From Methyloceanibacter superfactus (lineage in GTDB: Bacteria; Pseudomonadota; Alphaproteobacteria; Rhizobiales; Methyloligellaceae): a DNA stretch of 64,000 nt. A program made the position numbers and the translations under genes. The stretch is taken from NCBI RefSeq assembly GCF_001723305.1, contig NZ_LPWF01000023.1, forward strand, positions 46,001 through 110,000. The letters run 5' to 3'. A model generated the notes under the pieces. That model saw nothing but the letters and a program-made list of their open reading frames with translations. It searched no databases and was not told where the DNA came from. Shown one piece after another: positions 36,255 through 45,988 of the stretch; positions within the stretch are counted from its first letter, which is position 1, and each line of letters opens with the position of its first letter.

Positions 36255-37373
36255 ATGCGCATCGGTGTACCGACAGAGATCAAGAACAACGAGTTTCGCG
36301 TGGGGCTCGTCCCCAGCTCGGTTCGTGAGCTGACGGCGCGGGGCCACGACGTCGTGGTCCAGGCCGGGGCCGGCGCCGGAATTTTCGCCGATGACGCGGC
36401 CTACGAGAAGGCCGGCGCGCAAATCCTGCCAACGGCCGACGCCGTGTTTGATGCCGCCGACATGATCGTCAAGGTGAAGGAGCCCCAGGCGGTCGAGTAC
36501 CGCCGGCTGAAGCCGCACCAGATTCTCTTCACCTATCTTCACCTCGCTCCCGATCCGGAACAGGCCCAGGGGCTTATGCAGTCCGGCGCGACGGCCATCG
36601 CTTATGAAACAGTGACCGATTCCGCCGGGGGTCTACCCCTCCTTGCTCCCATGAGTGAGGTCGCCGGCCGACTGGCCATCGAGGCCGCCGCGATTGCACT
36701 TCGTCGTCCAACGGGCGGCCGTGGTGTGCTCATGGGCGGCGTCCCGGGCGTGCGTCCCGCCAAGGTTGTGGTGCTAGGCGGCGGTGTCGTTGGCACGCAT
36801 GCCGCCCGCATGGCCGCCGGCCTCGGCGCCGAGGTGTCGATCATCGACCGCTCGCTGCCGCGCCTGAGGCAGCTCGACGAGCTGTTCAAGGGGCGCGTGC
36901 GCACGCTCGCCTCGACCTTGGACACCGTCGAGACCGAAGTCCTAGGCGCCGACGTGGTGGTCGGGGCGGTGCTGATCGCCGGCGCCAGCGCGCCGAAGCT
37001 CGTCCGCCGCGACATGCTCGCCCAGATGAAGCGCGGCGCCGTGCTCGTCGATGTTTCCATCGATCAGGGCGGCTGTTTCGAGACGTCGCGACCCACGACG
37101 CACGCCGATCCGACCTTCGAGGTCGACGGCATCATTCACTACTGCGTGGCCAACATGCCTGGCGCGGTCCCGACAACGTCCGCCCAGGCGCTCAATAACG
37201 CGACGCTTCCGTTCGTCCTCAAGCTCGCGGACAAGGGCTTGGCCGCGCTCGACGATCCTCATCTGGCCGCGGGAGTGAATGTCCACGGCGGCCGGATCAC
37301 GCACCCAGCCGTCGCCGCCTCGCTCGGCTTTGGGCACGCCCCGGCGGAGCGGTTTGCGCTAGCAGCCGCTTAA
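36255..37373 (+). CDS. ald: Alanine dehydrogenase
   Basis: The 372-residue NAD-dependent enzyme interconverts L-alanine and pyruvate plus ammonia. It starts MRIGVPTEIKNNEFRVGL; catalytic Lys lies in MIVKVKEPQ and His in YLHLAPD. The Rossmann motif is VVVLGGGVVGTHAARMAAGLGAEV broken as GGGVVG, and SIDQGGCFETSRPTTHADP is the usual C-terminal element. ATG 36255 has TGGAG 8 bp upstream. The gene is divergent from an Lrp regulator and ends at a strong hairpin. An AT-rich near-palindrome TGCCAATATTCTGCA (36210-36224) could be an Lrp site. It can regenerate pyruvate for the transaminases of the next cluster. Confidence 0.95.
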   Translation: MRIGVPTEIKNNEFRVGLVPSSVRELTARGHDVVVQAGAGAGIFADDAAYEKAGAQILPTADAVFDAADMIVKVKEPQAVEYRRLKPHQILFTYLHLAPDPEQAQGLMQSGATAIAYETVTDSAGGLPLLAPMSEVAGRLAIEAAAIALRRPTGGRGVLMGGVPGVRPAKVVVLGGGVVGTHAARMAAGLGAEVSIIDRSLPRLRQLDELFKGRVRTLASTLDTVETEVLGADVVVGAVLIAGASAPKLVRRDMLAQMKRGAVLVDVSIDQGGCFETSRPTTHADPTFEVDGIIHYCVANMPGAVPTTSAQALNNATLPFVLKLADKGLAALDDPHLAAGVNVHGGRITHPAVAASLGFGHAPAERFALAAA

Positions 37374-37408
37374 GTTTTCCCCCGGACGCAAATCCCCCCG
37401 CGTCCGTT

Positions 37409-37442
37409 GCCGGTCCGTTTCTCCCCCTCGAAGCGGACCGGC
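37409..37442. terminator. Bidirectional terminator between ald and mmsA
   Basis: Perfect 9-bp arms GCCGGTCCG (37409-37417) and CGGACCGGC (37434-37442) flank a 16-base loop in the gap between two convergent stops. The T-run after the stem is short (ATTT), so efficiency is uncertain. Confidence 0.65.
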
Positions 37443-37445
37443 ATT

Positions 37446-38942
37446 TCACTTCAGACTAGGAAAATCGAACTGCGCGCCGCCACGAATGCCGGTTGGCCAG
37501 CGCGCGGTCACGGTCTTGAGGCGCGTGTAGAAGCGCACGCCTTCCGGACCGTAGACAGCAAGATCGCCGAACAGAGACCGCTTCCAGCCGCCGAAGGAAT
37601 GATAGGCGACAGGTACGGGGATCGGCACATTGATGCCGACCATGCCCGCCTCGATCTGATCGGCAAAGGCGCGGGCGACGTCGCCGTCGCGGGTGAAGAT
37701 CGCGGTGCCGTTGCCGAACTCGTGGCTGTTGACCAGATGGGCGGCTTCTTCATATCCCCCGGCTCGGACGACGGACAGCACGGGGCCGAAGATCTCGGTC
37801 TTGTAGATGGCCATGTCCTTGGTCACGCGGTCGAACAGCGACCCGCCAAGAAAGAATCCGCGTTCGTAACCCTGCAGCTCGAGCCCGCGGCCGTCGACCA
37901 CGAGATCGGCGCCTTCCGCGACGCCCTGGCCAATAAGACCCGCGATGCGGTCCCGTGCCGCTGCCGTGATGACGGGACCCATCTCGGAATCGGAATCAGT
38001 TGCGGGCCCGACCTTCATCATGCGAATTTTTGGGGCGAGCGCTTCGACCAGTCGGTCCGCAGTCTTCTCGCCCACGGGAACCGCCACCGAGATGGCCATG
38101 CAGCGTTCGCCGGCCGACCCGAAGGCCGCGCCCATCAACGCATCGACGGCCTGGTCCATGTCAGCGTCCGGCATCACGATCATGTGGTTCTTGGCGCCGC
38201 CGAGGGCCTGCACGCGCTTGCCTGAGGCGGCACCCTGCCGGTAGACGTGCTCGGCGACCGGGGTAGAGCCGACGAAACTCACCGCCTTGACGTCGGGATG
38301 ATCGAGAAGCGCATCGACCGCCTCCTTGTCACCATGGACGATATTGAGCACGCCGGGCGGGAAACCCGCCTCCTGGAACAACTCCCAGATGAGCATCGGC
38401 GCGGACGGATCGCGCTCCGACGGTTTGAGCACGAACGTGTTGCCGCATGCGACAGCGACCGGATACATCCACATCGGCACCATGGCGGGAAAGTTGAACG
38501 GTGTGATGCCGGCGACCACGCCGAGCGGCTGGCGGTCCGACCAGCTGTCGATCTCGGGCCCGACATTGCGGCTGTACTCACCTTTGAGCAGGTGTGGAAT
38601 GCCGCACGCGAAGTCGACGACGTCGATGCCGCGGGCGAGTTCGCCGAGCGCGTCCGCATGCGTCTTGCCGTGCTCCTTCGATATGGCGCGGGCGATGTCG
38701 TCGGCGTGGCGCTCCAGCAGCTCTCTGAACCTGAACATGGGCTTGACCCGCTTGAGCGGCGGCGACGCAGCCCATGGACCAAAGGCCCTCGCGGCGGCCG
38801 CCACGGCACCGGACACTTCCTCGGCGGTCGAGAGCGGCAGGCTCGCGATCTGCTCCCCGGTGGCAGGGTTATAGACGGGAGCGACACGGGGGGCGTGGGA
38901 CGTCACATTACGTCCGTCAATAGCGTTCTGGATCGTTTCCAT
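37446..38942 (-). CDS. mmsA: CoA-acylating methylmalonate/malonate-semialdehyde dehydrogenase
   Basis: The 498-residue aldehyde dehydrogenase oxidises (methyl)malonate semialdehyde to propionyl- or acetyl-CoA with loss of CO2. It has the family start [32 protein letters not shown], the MmsA hallmark [18 protein letters not shown], the glycine loop [13 protein letters not shown] and the catalytic Cys in [11 protein letters not shown]. It lies 6 bp after an omega-aminotransferase, which makes malonate semialdehyde from beta-alanine, so the local role is beta-alanine to acetyl-CoA. It is last in the eleven-gene minus-strand run. Confidence 0.95.
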   Translation of the reverse strand: METIQNAIDGRNVTSHAPRVAPVYNPATGEQIASLPLSTAEEVSGAVAAAARAFGPWAASPPLKRVKPMFRFRELLERHADDIARAISKEHGKTHADALGELARGIDVVDFACGIPHLLKGEYSRNVGPEIDSWSDRQPLGVVAGITPFNFPAMVPMWMYPVAVACGNTFVLKPSERDPSAPMLIWELFQEAGFPPGVLNIVHGDKEAVDALLDHPDVKAVSFVGSTPVAEHVYRQGAASGKRVQALGGAKNHMIVMPDADMDQAVDALMGAAFGSAGERCMAISVAVPVGEKTADRLVEALAPKIRMMKVGPATDSDSEMGPVITAAARDRIAGLIGQGVAEGADLVVDGRGLELQGYERGFFLGGSLFDRVTKDMAIYKTEIFGPVLSVVRAGGYEEAAHLVNSHEFGNGTAIFTRDGDVARAFADQIEAGMVGINVPIPVPVAYHSFGGWKRSLFGDLAVYGPEGVRFYTRLKTVTARWPTGIRGGAQFDFPSLK

Positions 38943-38948
38943 CGACGC

Positions 38949-40271
38949 TCAAGCGGCCGCTTTGAGAACGCCGGAGAGAATATCGATCAACTGATCGATC
39001 TCCTGCTTCTCGATGATCAGCGGTGGCGACATTGCGATGATGTCGCCGGTCGAGCGGACGAGTAGGGCCTCGGTTGACGCCTCGACAAAGGCGTTATAAG
39101 CGCGCTTCGACGGCTCGCCGGGAATCGGCTCGAGCTCGATGGCGCCGATCAAGCCGATATTCCGAATATCGAGGATATGAGGGCAGCCCTTTGAGCGAGT
39201 GGATGCCTTCCTCCCAATAGGCGCGAGCTCGGCCGCCCGCGTCAGCAGCCCCTCCTCCTTATAGGTTTCGAGCGTGCCGATGGCCGCCGCACAGGAGACG
39301 GGATGGCCGGAATAGGTGTAGCCGTGGAAGAAATCGATCACGTCCTCGGGCCCTTGCATGAAAGCCTCGTGGACCTCCTTTTTGACCAGCACCGCGCCCA
39401 TGGGAACGGTGCCGTTGGTGAGGCCCTTGGCCGTGGTGATGAGGTCGGGGAACACGCCGAAATAATCGGCGCCAAAGGGCGTGCCGAGGCGTCCGAACGC
39501 GGTGATGACCTCGTCGAAGATCAGCAGAATATCGTGCTTGGCGCAGATCGCCGCCAACCGCTTGAGATAGCCCTTGGGCGGTATCAGCACGCCCGTGGAG
39601 CACGCCACCGGCTCGACGATGACGGCGGCGATGGTCGAGGCGTCGTGGAGCGCCACGAGCCGTTCCAGGTCGTCGGCAAGCTCCGCGCCGTGCTCGGGCT
39701 CGCCGCGGCTGAATGCATTGCGCGACAGGTCGTGGGTATGACGGATGTGATCGACGCCGCTCAGGAGCGGACCGAACATCTTGCGATTGTTGGCAATGCC
39801 GCCGACCGACGTGCCGCCGAAATTCACGCCGTGATAGCCGCGCTCGCGGCCGATCAGCCGGACCTTGGTCGCATTGCCCTTCGCCCGATGATAGGCGATC
39901 GCCATCTTGAGCGCGGTCTCGACCGATTCCGATCCCGAGTTGGTGAAGAACACATGGTCGAAGCCCGGCGGGGCGATATTGACGAGTTTCGAGGCGCATT
40001 CGAACGCCTTGGGATGGCCGATCTGGAACGAGCCCGCGAAGTCGAGCTCGCCGACCTGAGCGCGGATCGCCTCGATGATCTTCGGCCGGCAATGGCCGGC
40101 GTCCACGCACCACAGACCCGACGTGCCGTCGAGAATCCGGCGTCCGTCGTCCGAGGTGTAATGGGTGCGTTCGGCGCTCACGAGAAGGCGCGGCGCCTTC
40201 TTGTATTGGCGGTTCGCCGTGAACGGCATCCAATAGGCTTCTAGATCGTTGGTCGAGAGCCTGGCGCTCAT
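38949..40271 (-). CDS. Beta-alanine/omega-amino acid:pyruvate aminotransferase
   Basis: The 440-residue class III PLP enzyme starts with LEAYWMPFTANRQYKKAPRL and TSGLWCVDAGH, hallmarks of omega-amino-acid:pyruvate transaminases (EC 2.6.1.18). PLP Lys is in TTAKGLTNGTVPMG, Asp in LLIFDEVITAFGRLG. The stretch from about 39228 down to 39180 is read out of frame: the other frame there gives YWEEGIHSLKG, the expected sequence. Two compensating indels about 45 bp apart therefore leave the frame open but corrupt some 15 residues. It precedes mmsA by 6 bp; together they convert beta-alanine to acetyl-CoA and alanine. Confidence 0.9.
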   Translation of the reverse strand: MSARLSTNDLEAYWMPFTANRQYKKAPRLLVSAERTHYTSDDGRRILDGTSGLWCVDAGHCRPKIIEAIRAQVGELDFAGSFQIGHPKAFECASKLVNIAPPGFDHVFFTNSGSESVETALKMAIAYHRAKGNATKVRLIGRERGYHGVNFGGTSVGGIANNRKMFGPLLSGVDHIRHTHDLSRNAFSRGEPEHGAELADDLERLVALHDASTIAAVIVEPVACSTGVLIPPKGYLKRLAAICAKHDILLIFDEVITAFGRLGTPFGADYFGVFPDLITTAKGLTNGTVPMGAVLVKKEVHEAFMQGPEDVIDFFHGYTYSGHPVSCAAAIGTLETYKEEGLLTRAAELAPIGRKASTRSKGCPHILDIRNIGLIGAIELEPIPGEPSKRAYNAFVEASTEALLVRSTGDIIAMSPPLIIEKQEIDQLIDILSGVLKAAA

Positions 40272-40321
40272 GTCGATGCCTCGCAGCCGTGAAATTCAGA
40301 TGATGATTTGAGTCTAAGGCC

Positions 40322-41482
40322 TCAGCCTTGAAGCACGACCGGGCTCGTACCGCTCCAGCTGACCCAGACCTTCTCACCCCAGCCAAAGTCATCCTGATCA
40401 AAGCGGGATCGGTTGGGACGCGATATCCGGACCAGCGTCCCATTGGCAAGCTGGACGTGGAAGATGGAAATATCGCCGAGATAGGAAATCTCCTTGATCT
40501 CTCCCTTGGCGACGTTGTGCGCCGCCGGGCACTCTGGCACCGAAGGCGGCGCGTCGGTGTCTTTGTGCAAGTTCATTTTTTCCGGGCGGATCGCGACCCA
40601 GACCTTGGACGACTCCTGGCCGAGGACGGCGTGGGGCACATGGATGCGATGTGGTTCGAGCTCGGGGCAAGCGACAGTCGCTTCGTCCGGCTTGTCGTCG
40701 ATCAGCGTGCCTTCGAACATGTTCACCGAACCGATGAAGTCGGCGACAAAGCGCGACGCCGGGAATTCGTATAGATCCGAAGGCGTACCGAGCTGCGCGA
40801 TCGAGCCCTTGTTCATGACGGCAATGCGAGAGGCAATCGCCAGGGCTTCGTTCTGGTCGTGGGTGACCATGATGAAAGTGATGCCCACCTTCTGCTGCAA
40901 CTGGGAGAGCTCGAAGCGCATGGCTTCGCGCAACTTGGCGTCGAGCGCCGAGAGCGGCTCGTCGAGCAGCAGCACCTTCGGCTTCTTGACCAACGCACGG
41001 GCCAGCGCCACGCGTTGTCGCTGACCGCCCGAGAGTTGGTCGGGCTTACGGTCGGCAAGCTGACCGAGCTGCACCAGTTCTAAGGCTTCCTGCACGCGGT
41101 CCGCCCGTTGCGGCTGAGGCACGCGGTCGATCTTGAGCCCATAGGCGACGTTATCTGCCACCGTCATATGCGGAAACACGGCGTAGGACTGGAACACCAT
41201 ATTCACGGCGCGCTTGTTTGGCGGGATATCGCCCATGTCCTGACCGTCGATCAGGACATGCCCCTCAGTCGGCACTTCGAGCCCCGCAAGCATGCGCAGA
41301 AGGGTCGTCTTGCCACAGCCGGACGGCCCGAGCAGCGCGAAGAACTCGCCAGGCTCGATGTCGAGGCTGACATGGTCCACGCCGACCGTGGATCCCCATC
41401 GCTTACAGATGTCGCGGAAGCTGATGATAGGTTTGACGGCCGCTTCAGTTCCGCCGGGTGACACTTGGTCCACGTTCATCAT
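40322..41482 (-). CDS. potG: Putrescine/spermidine ABC transporter ATPase
   Basis: The 386-residue ATPase has Walker A GPSGCGKTT, Q-loop NMVFQSYAVFPH, signature LSGGQRQRVALARAL, Walker B VLLLDEPLSALD, H-loop MVTHDQ and a C-terminal TOBE region (VWVAIRPEKMNL). It energises the importer formed with PotH and PotI, fed by PotF. It follows potI by 4 bp. PotA-type ATPases look alike, but the gene order F-H-I-G and the flanking putrescine genes favour PotG. Confidence 0.93.
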   Translation of the reverse strand: MMNVDQVSPGGTEAAVKPIISFRDICKRWGSTVGVDHVSLDIEPGEFFALLGPSGCGKTTLLRMLAGLEVPTEGHVLIDGQDMGDIPPNKRAVNMVFQSYAVFPHMTVADNVAYGLKIDRVPQPQRADRVQEALELVQLGQLADRKPDQLSGGQRQRVALARALVKKPKVLLLDEPLSALDAKLREAMRFELSQLQQKVGITFIMVTHDQNEALAIASRIAVMNKGSIAQLGTPSDLYEFPASRFVADFIGSVNMFEGTLIDDKPDEATVACPELEPHRIHVPHAVLGQESSKVWVAIRPEKMNLHKDTDAPPSVPECPAAHNVAKGEIKEISYLGDISIFHVQLANGTLVRISRPNRSRFDQDDFGWGEKVWVSWSGTSPVVLQG

Positions 41483-41486
41483 CCCT

Positions 41487-42313
41487 CTACGGCTTTTTCT
41501 GCCCCCTGCCCTGCATCAGCATCATCAGAGCCATGAGCACAATGGTCACAAGGATCAGCATCGTCGATGCGGCGTTGACTTCGGGCGCACCGAGAAGCGC
41601 AGCATCGAGTAGACCTTCACCGGAAAGGTGACCGTGTCGGGGCCCGAGGTGAAGAACGTGATCACAAAGTCGTCGAGTGACAGCGTAAATGCTAACAGCG
41701 CGCCCGCGATCAGCGCAGGTTTGAGATGAGGCAACAACACGTCGCGGAACGCCTGCCAATCATTGGCGCCGAGATCGCGCGCAGCCTCTTCCTGCTCCGT
41801 GTTGAAACTGGCGAGCCTGGCACGGACCACCAGCGCGACGAAGGGAAAGCAGAACGAGACATGGGCGATGATGATCGAGCCGAGGCTGAACGGCCATATC
41901 AGATCGTTGGGCCAGGGCAGAACGCGGGTGAAGAATAGGAGCATCGAGACGCCCATGCAGATTTCCGGCACGACGATCGGCAGGGTAAAGGCGCCCTCCA
42001 CGGCCGTCTTGCCGAAGAAGCGGTAGCGCCACAACAGAATGCCGGCCAGCGCCCCGATGACGAGGGAAATCAGTGTCGCGAAGAATGCGATCGTCAGCGA
42101 GTTGGCGAAGGCGATCAGCAGGTCATCGTTGTTGAAGAGCTTCTCGTAGTATTTAAGGGTGAAGCCGCGCCAGACGATGTTGCGTTTGCTGTCGTTGAAG
42201 CTGAAGACGATGAGCGCGAGGAGCGGCGCATACAGGAAGAAGAACACGACGAGGAGCCAAAGCTTCATCTGCCATGCGCGATTGTATTCGAGGGGTGCGC
42301 GTCGTGTGGCCAT
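41487..42313 (-). CDS. potI: Putrescine ABC transporter permease (one frame break)
   Basis: Restored length is about 275 residues with six transmembrane helices. The permease EAA loop reads EEAARDLGANDWQAFRDVLLPHLKPAL, and the family N-terminus is LWLLVVFFFLYAPLLALIVFSFND. The frame breaks near 41590, so VKVYSMLRFS continues as APEVNAASTMLILVTIVLM, which gives the expected last helix. The ATG lies 3 bp after the potH stop. Partner of PotH in the membrane. Confidence 0.92.
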
Positions 42314-42316
42314 GTC

Positions 42317-43234
42317 CTAGATCCCGTGACCGTCGGCGGTGGGCTTGCCGCGGGTGAGATAAACGCGCAAGGCGATCGCGGCGAATGTCGCGTACATCAG
42401 CAGAAACGACAGCGCGGCGCCAAACGGCCAGTCGTTGGCCTTTTTGAACTGGCGCTCGATGACATTGGCGATCATCTGGCTGTCCGGGCCGCCGAGCAGA
42501 TCTGGCGTCAGATAGGCGCCGAGCGCTGGCACGAAGGTGATGATGATACCCGAGACGATGCCCGGCAGCGCCAGCGGCACCACGATCAAGAACAGGGTCC
42601 GGATGTGGCCTGCGCCAAGGTCGAGGCTCGCCTCAATGAGAGATTTGTCGAGCCGGTCGAGCGCCGCGTACAGCGGGAGCACCATGAAGGGCAGATGCAC
42701 GTAGACCAGCCCGAACACGACGGCAAAGTTATTGTAGAGCAACTGCAAGGGTGTGAAGTCGCCCAGCGGCTCCAGCCCCACCAGGGTCATGAGCCAACTG
42801 CCCTGATTCCAGAACCATTCCAGCGTGAAGTTGACGTAACCTTGAGTCCGCAGCACGGCGATGAGCGCATAGGTGCGGATCAGCAGATTGGTCCAGAACG
42901 GCAGCATGATCAGCAGCAAGATCCACGCACGCCAGCGCTCGCTGGCGAAGACGATCGAGAGCGCGACCGGGAAGCCGATGACGAGACACAGGAATGTCGT
43001 GATCCCGGCGACGAAGATCGACTTGGCGAAGATGCCGAGATAGAGCGGCTGAAGCGCCCGCGCGTAGTTGGCGAAGGTGCCGCTGATGTCGACTTCGGTC
43101 AGACCTTGATTCTGACCGAAGCTGTACGCCCATACGATCGCGAGTGGCGCGAGGAAGAACACGACCACCCAAGCGATGGGAGGCAATGCTGTCGCCAAAA
43201 AGGCTAGCCGACGCTCTTGTGTCCGGGTTGCCAT
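42317..43234 (-). CDS. potH: Putrescine ABC transporter permease
   Basis: The 305-residue inner-membrane permease has six helices, a long N-terminal periplasmic loop (SFGQNQGLTEVDISGTFANY) and the EAA motif EASLDLGAGHIRTLFLIVVPLALPG. PDLLGGPDSQMIANVI is characteristic of PotB/PotH. It pairs with PotI and lies 44 bp after potF. Confidence 0.94.
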   Translation of the reverse strand: MATRTQERRLAFLATALPPIAWVVVFFLAPLAIVWAYSFGQNQGLTEVDISGTFANYARALQPLYLGIFAKSIFVAGITTFLCLVIGFPVALSIVFASERWRAWILLLIMLPFWTNLLIRTYALIAVLRTQGYVNFTLEWFWNQGSWLMTLVGLEPLGDFTPLQLLYNNFAVVFGLVYVHLPFMVLPLYAALDRLDKSLIEASLDLGAGHIRTLFLIVVPLALPGIVSGIIITFVPALGAYLTPDLLGGPDSQMIANVIERQFKKANDWPFGAALSFLLMYATFAAIALRVYLTRGKPTADGHGI

Positions 43235-43278
43235 GGCGGCTGTCTTGTCCCTCCCCTATGCCACTCGCGTTCCTGACT

Positions 43279-44379
43279 TTATGCCGCCCGCAGCCGGGTC
43301 ATCGCCTCGTCAAGCAACCGCGTGAACTCGGGGCCGAGGTAGCGCGGGTACTCGCATTTGGCCATGACATCGGCCGGTGGGAAGATGACCTTATTGTCCT
43401 TGTAGGAGTCCGGCATCAGCGCGACGGCTGCCGCGTTGGGAGACGGATAGAGAATGGTCTTGGTGATCTCGGCGCCGACCTCGGGCTCGAAAATGAAGTT
43501 CAAGAACTTGAGCGCGTTCTCCGGATGCGGCGCGCCCTTCGGGATGGCCAAGGTGTCCTGCTGCTTCATGGCGCCTTCCTTTGGCACGATGAAGTCGATG
43601 TCGTCATCCTCGGTCATGATCTGCGCAATGTCGCCGTTGTACTCCATCACGAGGTCGACCTCGCCGGACAGGAGAAGGTCTTGGCCGTTGTCCTCGTGGA
43701 AGGCCTTGATGTTGGGCTTCTGCTTGATGAGCATGGCCTCGGCCTCTTTGATCAATTCGGGCGAGTCGTCGTTGATGGATTTGCCGAGATACTTGAAGCA
43801 ATTGCGGAAGAGCTCGCTCGCGTCGGACATGACGGCGATGCGGCCCTTATACTGGTCGGAGTTGAAGAGGTACTCCCAGCTATCGGGCACTTCCTTGACC
43901 TTGGACTTGCGGTAGCCGATGCCGATCACGAGCCAGGTGTAGGGCAGGCTGTATTTGCGGCCTGGATCGAAGGGCGCGTCCTCGATGAACTCCGGGGCGA
44001 TGTTCTTCATATTCGGAATCTTGGCGTGATCGAGGGGCTCGAGCAGATCGGCCTGGATCATCCGCTCGACGAACTCGCTACCCGGGACGATCACGTCGTA
44101 GCCAGGATTGCCTGCGCGCAGCTTGGCGAACAGCTCGTCGTTCGTTGCGAACAGGCTCATATTGACGTCGATGCCGCTCGCGTCCGCGAAATCTTCGAGC
44201 GTGGTCTCGCCGATATATGTGTCCCAGTTGTAGAAGTTCAGCTTCTTCTCTTCGTCGGCGGCCCAGGCAGAGTAGTTCTTGCTCGTAAGGGTGATGCCGA
44301 CTGCGGCAGCGCCGAGTCCCTTAAGAATTGATCGGCGGGAATGGGGTCCGAATAAAGATTTGGTGCGCTCGTCCGACAT
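43279..44379 (-). CDS. potF: Putrescine-binding periplasmic protein
   Basis: The 366-residue solute-binding protein has a twin-arginine signal (SRRSILKGLGAAAVGIT) instead of the usual Sec signal. The mature protein starts about EEKKLNFYNWDTYIGETTLEDF, closely matching PotF/PotD; GYDVIVPGSEFVERMI and the acidic polyamine-pocket region DLVMEYNGD are family features. ATG 44379 has GGGAGA 7 bp upstream; a GTG at 44385 is less likely. It delivers putrescine or a related polyamine to PotHI. Confidence 0.93.
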   Translation of the reverse strand: MSDERTKSLFGPHSRRSILKGLGAAAVGITLTSKNYSAWAADEEKKLNFYNWDTYIGETTLEDFADASGIDVNMSLFATNDELFAKLRAGNPGYDVIVPGSEFVERMIQADLLEPLDHAKIPNMKNIAPEFIEDAPFDPGRKYSLPYTWLVIGIGYRKSKVKEVPDSWEYLFNSDQYKGRIAVMSDASELFRNCFKYLGKSINDDSPELIKEAEAMLIKQKPNIKAFHEDNGQDLLLSGEVDLVMEYNGDIAQIMTEDDDIDFIVPKEGAMKQQDTLAIPKGAPHPENALKFLNFIFEPEVGAEITKTILYPSPNAAAVALMPDSYKDNKVIFPPADVMAKCEYPRYLGPEFTRLLDEAMTRLRAA

Positions 44380-44524
44380 GCTCACTCTCCCTATGATTAC
44401 TGACCGTGCTGTCCGTTCCTACTTACAAGTCCTTGCCGCCGGTGGTTTCTCGCTTCGAAGTATGACTGCTTGCAGTCTTCCCCACCAGCCCAATTGCTAG
44501 CCAACTTTCTCTGAACCTGATCAA

Positions 44525-45976
44525 TCATGCATCGATGGCGCCCAGGCAGATATATTTGACCTCTAGGTACTCCTCTAAGCCCTCCGCCCCGCCTTCGCGG
44601 CCCAGGCCGGATTCCTTGACGCCGCCAAATGGAACGACTTCGTTCGAGAAGATGCCCTCGTTGATGCCCACCATGCCGGCATCGAGCTTCTCAGCGACGC
44701 GCCAGGCGCGGCTGACGTCCCGGCTGAATAAATAGGCAGCGAGCCCGAACGGGGTATCGTTGGCGAGCGCGATGGCGTCGGCTTCAGTCTCGAACCGAAC
44801 CAGGGCGGCGACGGGTCCGAAGATCTCCTCGCGCACGATGCTCATATCGGACGTGACGTCGCCCACGACCGACGGGCGGTAGAACAGCGGACCGGCAGGA
44901 GCCACCTCGCCGCCGGTCAAGACTTTGGCGCCCTTCTTCACGGCGTCGGCGACGAGCGTCTCGACCTTGTCGATGGCCTCTCCACTGATCAGCGGGCCCA
45001 CGGCGTTGCCGGTCTCCAGACCGGGACCGACGGCCAGATCGTTCACGCGCTCGACCATGGCCGCCGCGAAGCGGTCGTAGATGCCAGATTGCACGAGAAT
45101 ACGATTCGCACAGACGCAAGTCTGGCCGGCCGTGCGGTATTTTGATGCCATGGCACCCGCGACGGCCTGATCGAGATCGGCATCGTCGAAGACCAAGAGA
45201 GGCGCGTTGCCGCCAAGCTCTAGGGTCAACTTCTTCACCGTATCGGCGCACTGCCGGTAGAGGATCTTGCCGACCTCGGTGGAGCCGGTGAACGAAAGTT
45301 TGCGCACGCGCGCGTCTTCGCAGAAGACCTTCCCGATCGCAGGGGCATCGGTGGTCGTGACGATGTTGAGCACGCCAGGCGGCAAGCCTGCGTCGGCCGC
45401 CAGCTTGGCGAGCGCAAGCGCGCAGAGCGGCGTTTCGGCCGCCGGCTTGACGACGATCGTGCAACCCGACGCGAGCGCCGGCGCTACCTTGCGGGTAATC
45501 ATGGCCACCGGAAAATTCCACGGCGCGATCGCCGCGACGACCCCGATCGGTTGCTTGATGGTGATGTACCGCTTGGAGGCGGCAGTCGTCGGGATCGTCC
45601 GCCCGTAGGCGCGCTTGCCCTCCTCGGCGAACCACTCGATGAAGGAGGCTCCATAGGCCACTTCGGCGCGGGCCTCGGCGATGGGCTTGCCCTGCTCCGT
45701 GGTCATCAACTGAGCGAGGCTATCGGTCTCCGCCGTGACCAGGTCGAACCAACGTCTCAGGATAGCCGCCCGCTCCTTGGCGGTCTTCGCCGACCAGTCC
45801 GGCAGAGCGCGGCTCGCGGCGTCAATGGCGCGGCGGGCATCCTCGGCGCCAAGATCGGGGACGGCCGCCACCTCGGCGCCCGTCGCTGGATCGGTGACCG
45901 CGAACGTCTTTGCCGAACTGATCCATTCGCCATCGATGAAGGCGGTTGTCGGAAACTTCTTGACGATCATGTTCAT
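44525..45976 (-). CDS. gabD: Succinate-semialdehyde dehydrogenase
   Basis: The 483-residue dehydrogenase oxidises succinate semialdehyde to succinate. It has FIDGEWISSAKTF, the NAD(P) loop SFTGSTEVGKIL, catalytic Glu in LELGGNAPLLVF and catalytic Cys in AGQTCVCANR; GINEGIFSNEVVPFGGVKESGLGREGG is the GabD-type ending. It follows puuC by 12 bp. A 145-bp gap to potF follows and may hold an internal promoter, though I see none clearly. Confidence 0.94.
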   Translation of the reverse strand: MNMIVKKFPTTAFIDGEWISSAKTFAVTDPATGAEVAAVPDLGAEDARRAIDAASRALPDWSAKTAKERAAILRRWFDLVTAETDSLAQLMTTEQGKPIAEARAEVAYGASFIEWFAEEGKRAYGRTIPTTAASKRYITIKQPIGVVAAIAPWNFPVAMITRKVAPALASGCTIVVKPAAETPLCALALAKLAADAGLPPGVLNIVTTTDAPAIGKVFCEDARVRKLSFTGSTEVGKILYRQCADTVKKLTLELGGNAPLLVFDDADLDQAVAGAMASKYRTAGQTCVCANRILVQSGIYDRFAAAMVERVNDLAVGPGLETGNAVGPLISGEAIDKVETLVADAVKKGAKVLTGGEVAPAGPLFYRPSVVGDVTSDMSIVREEIFGPVAALVRFETEADAIALANDTPFGLAAYLFSRDVSRAWRVAEKLDAGMVGINEGIFSNEVVPFGGVKESGLGREGGAEGLEEYLEVKYICLGAIDA

Positions 45977-45988
45977 CGCGAGCCTCCG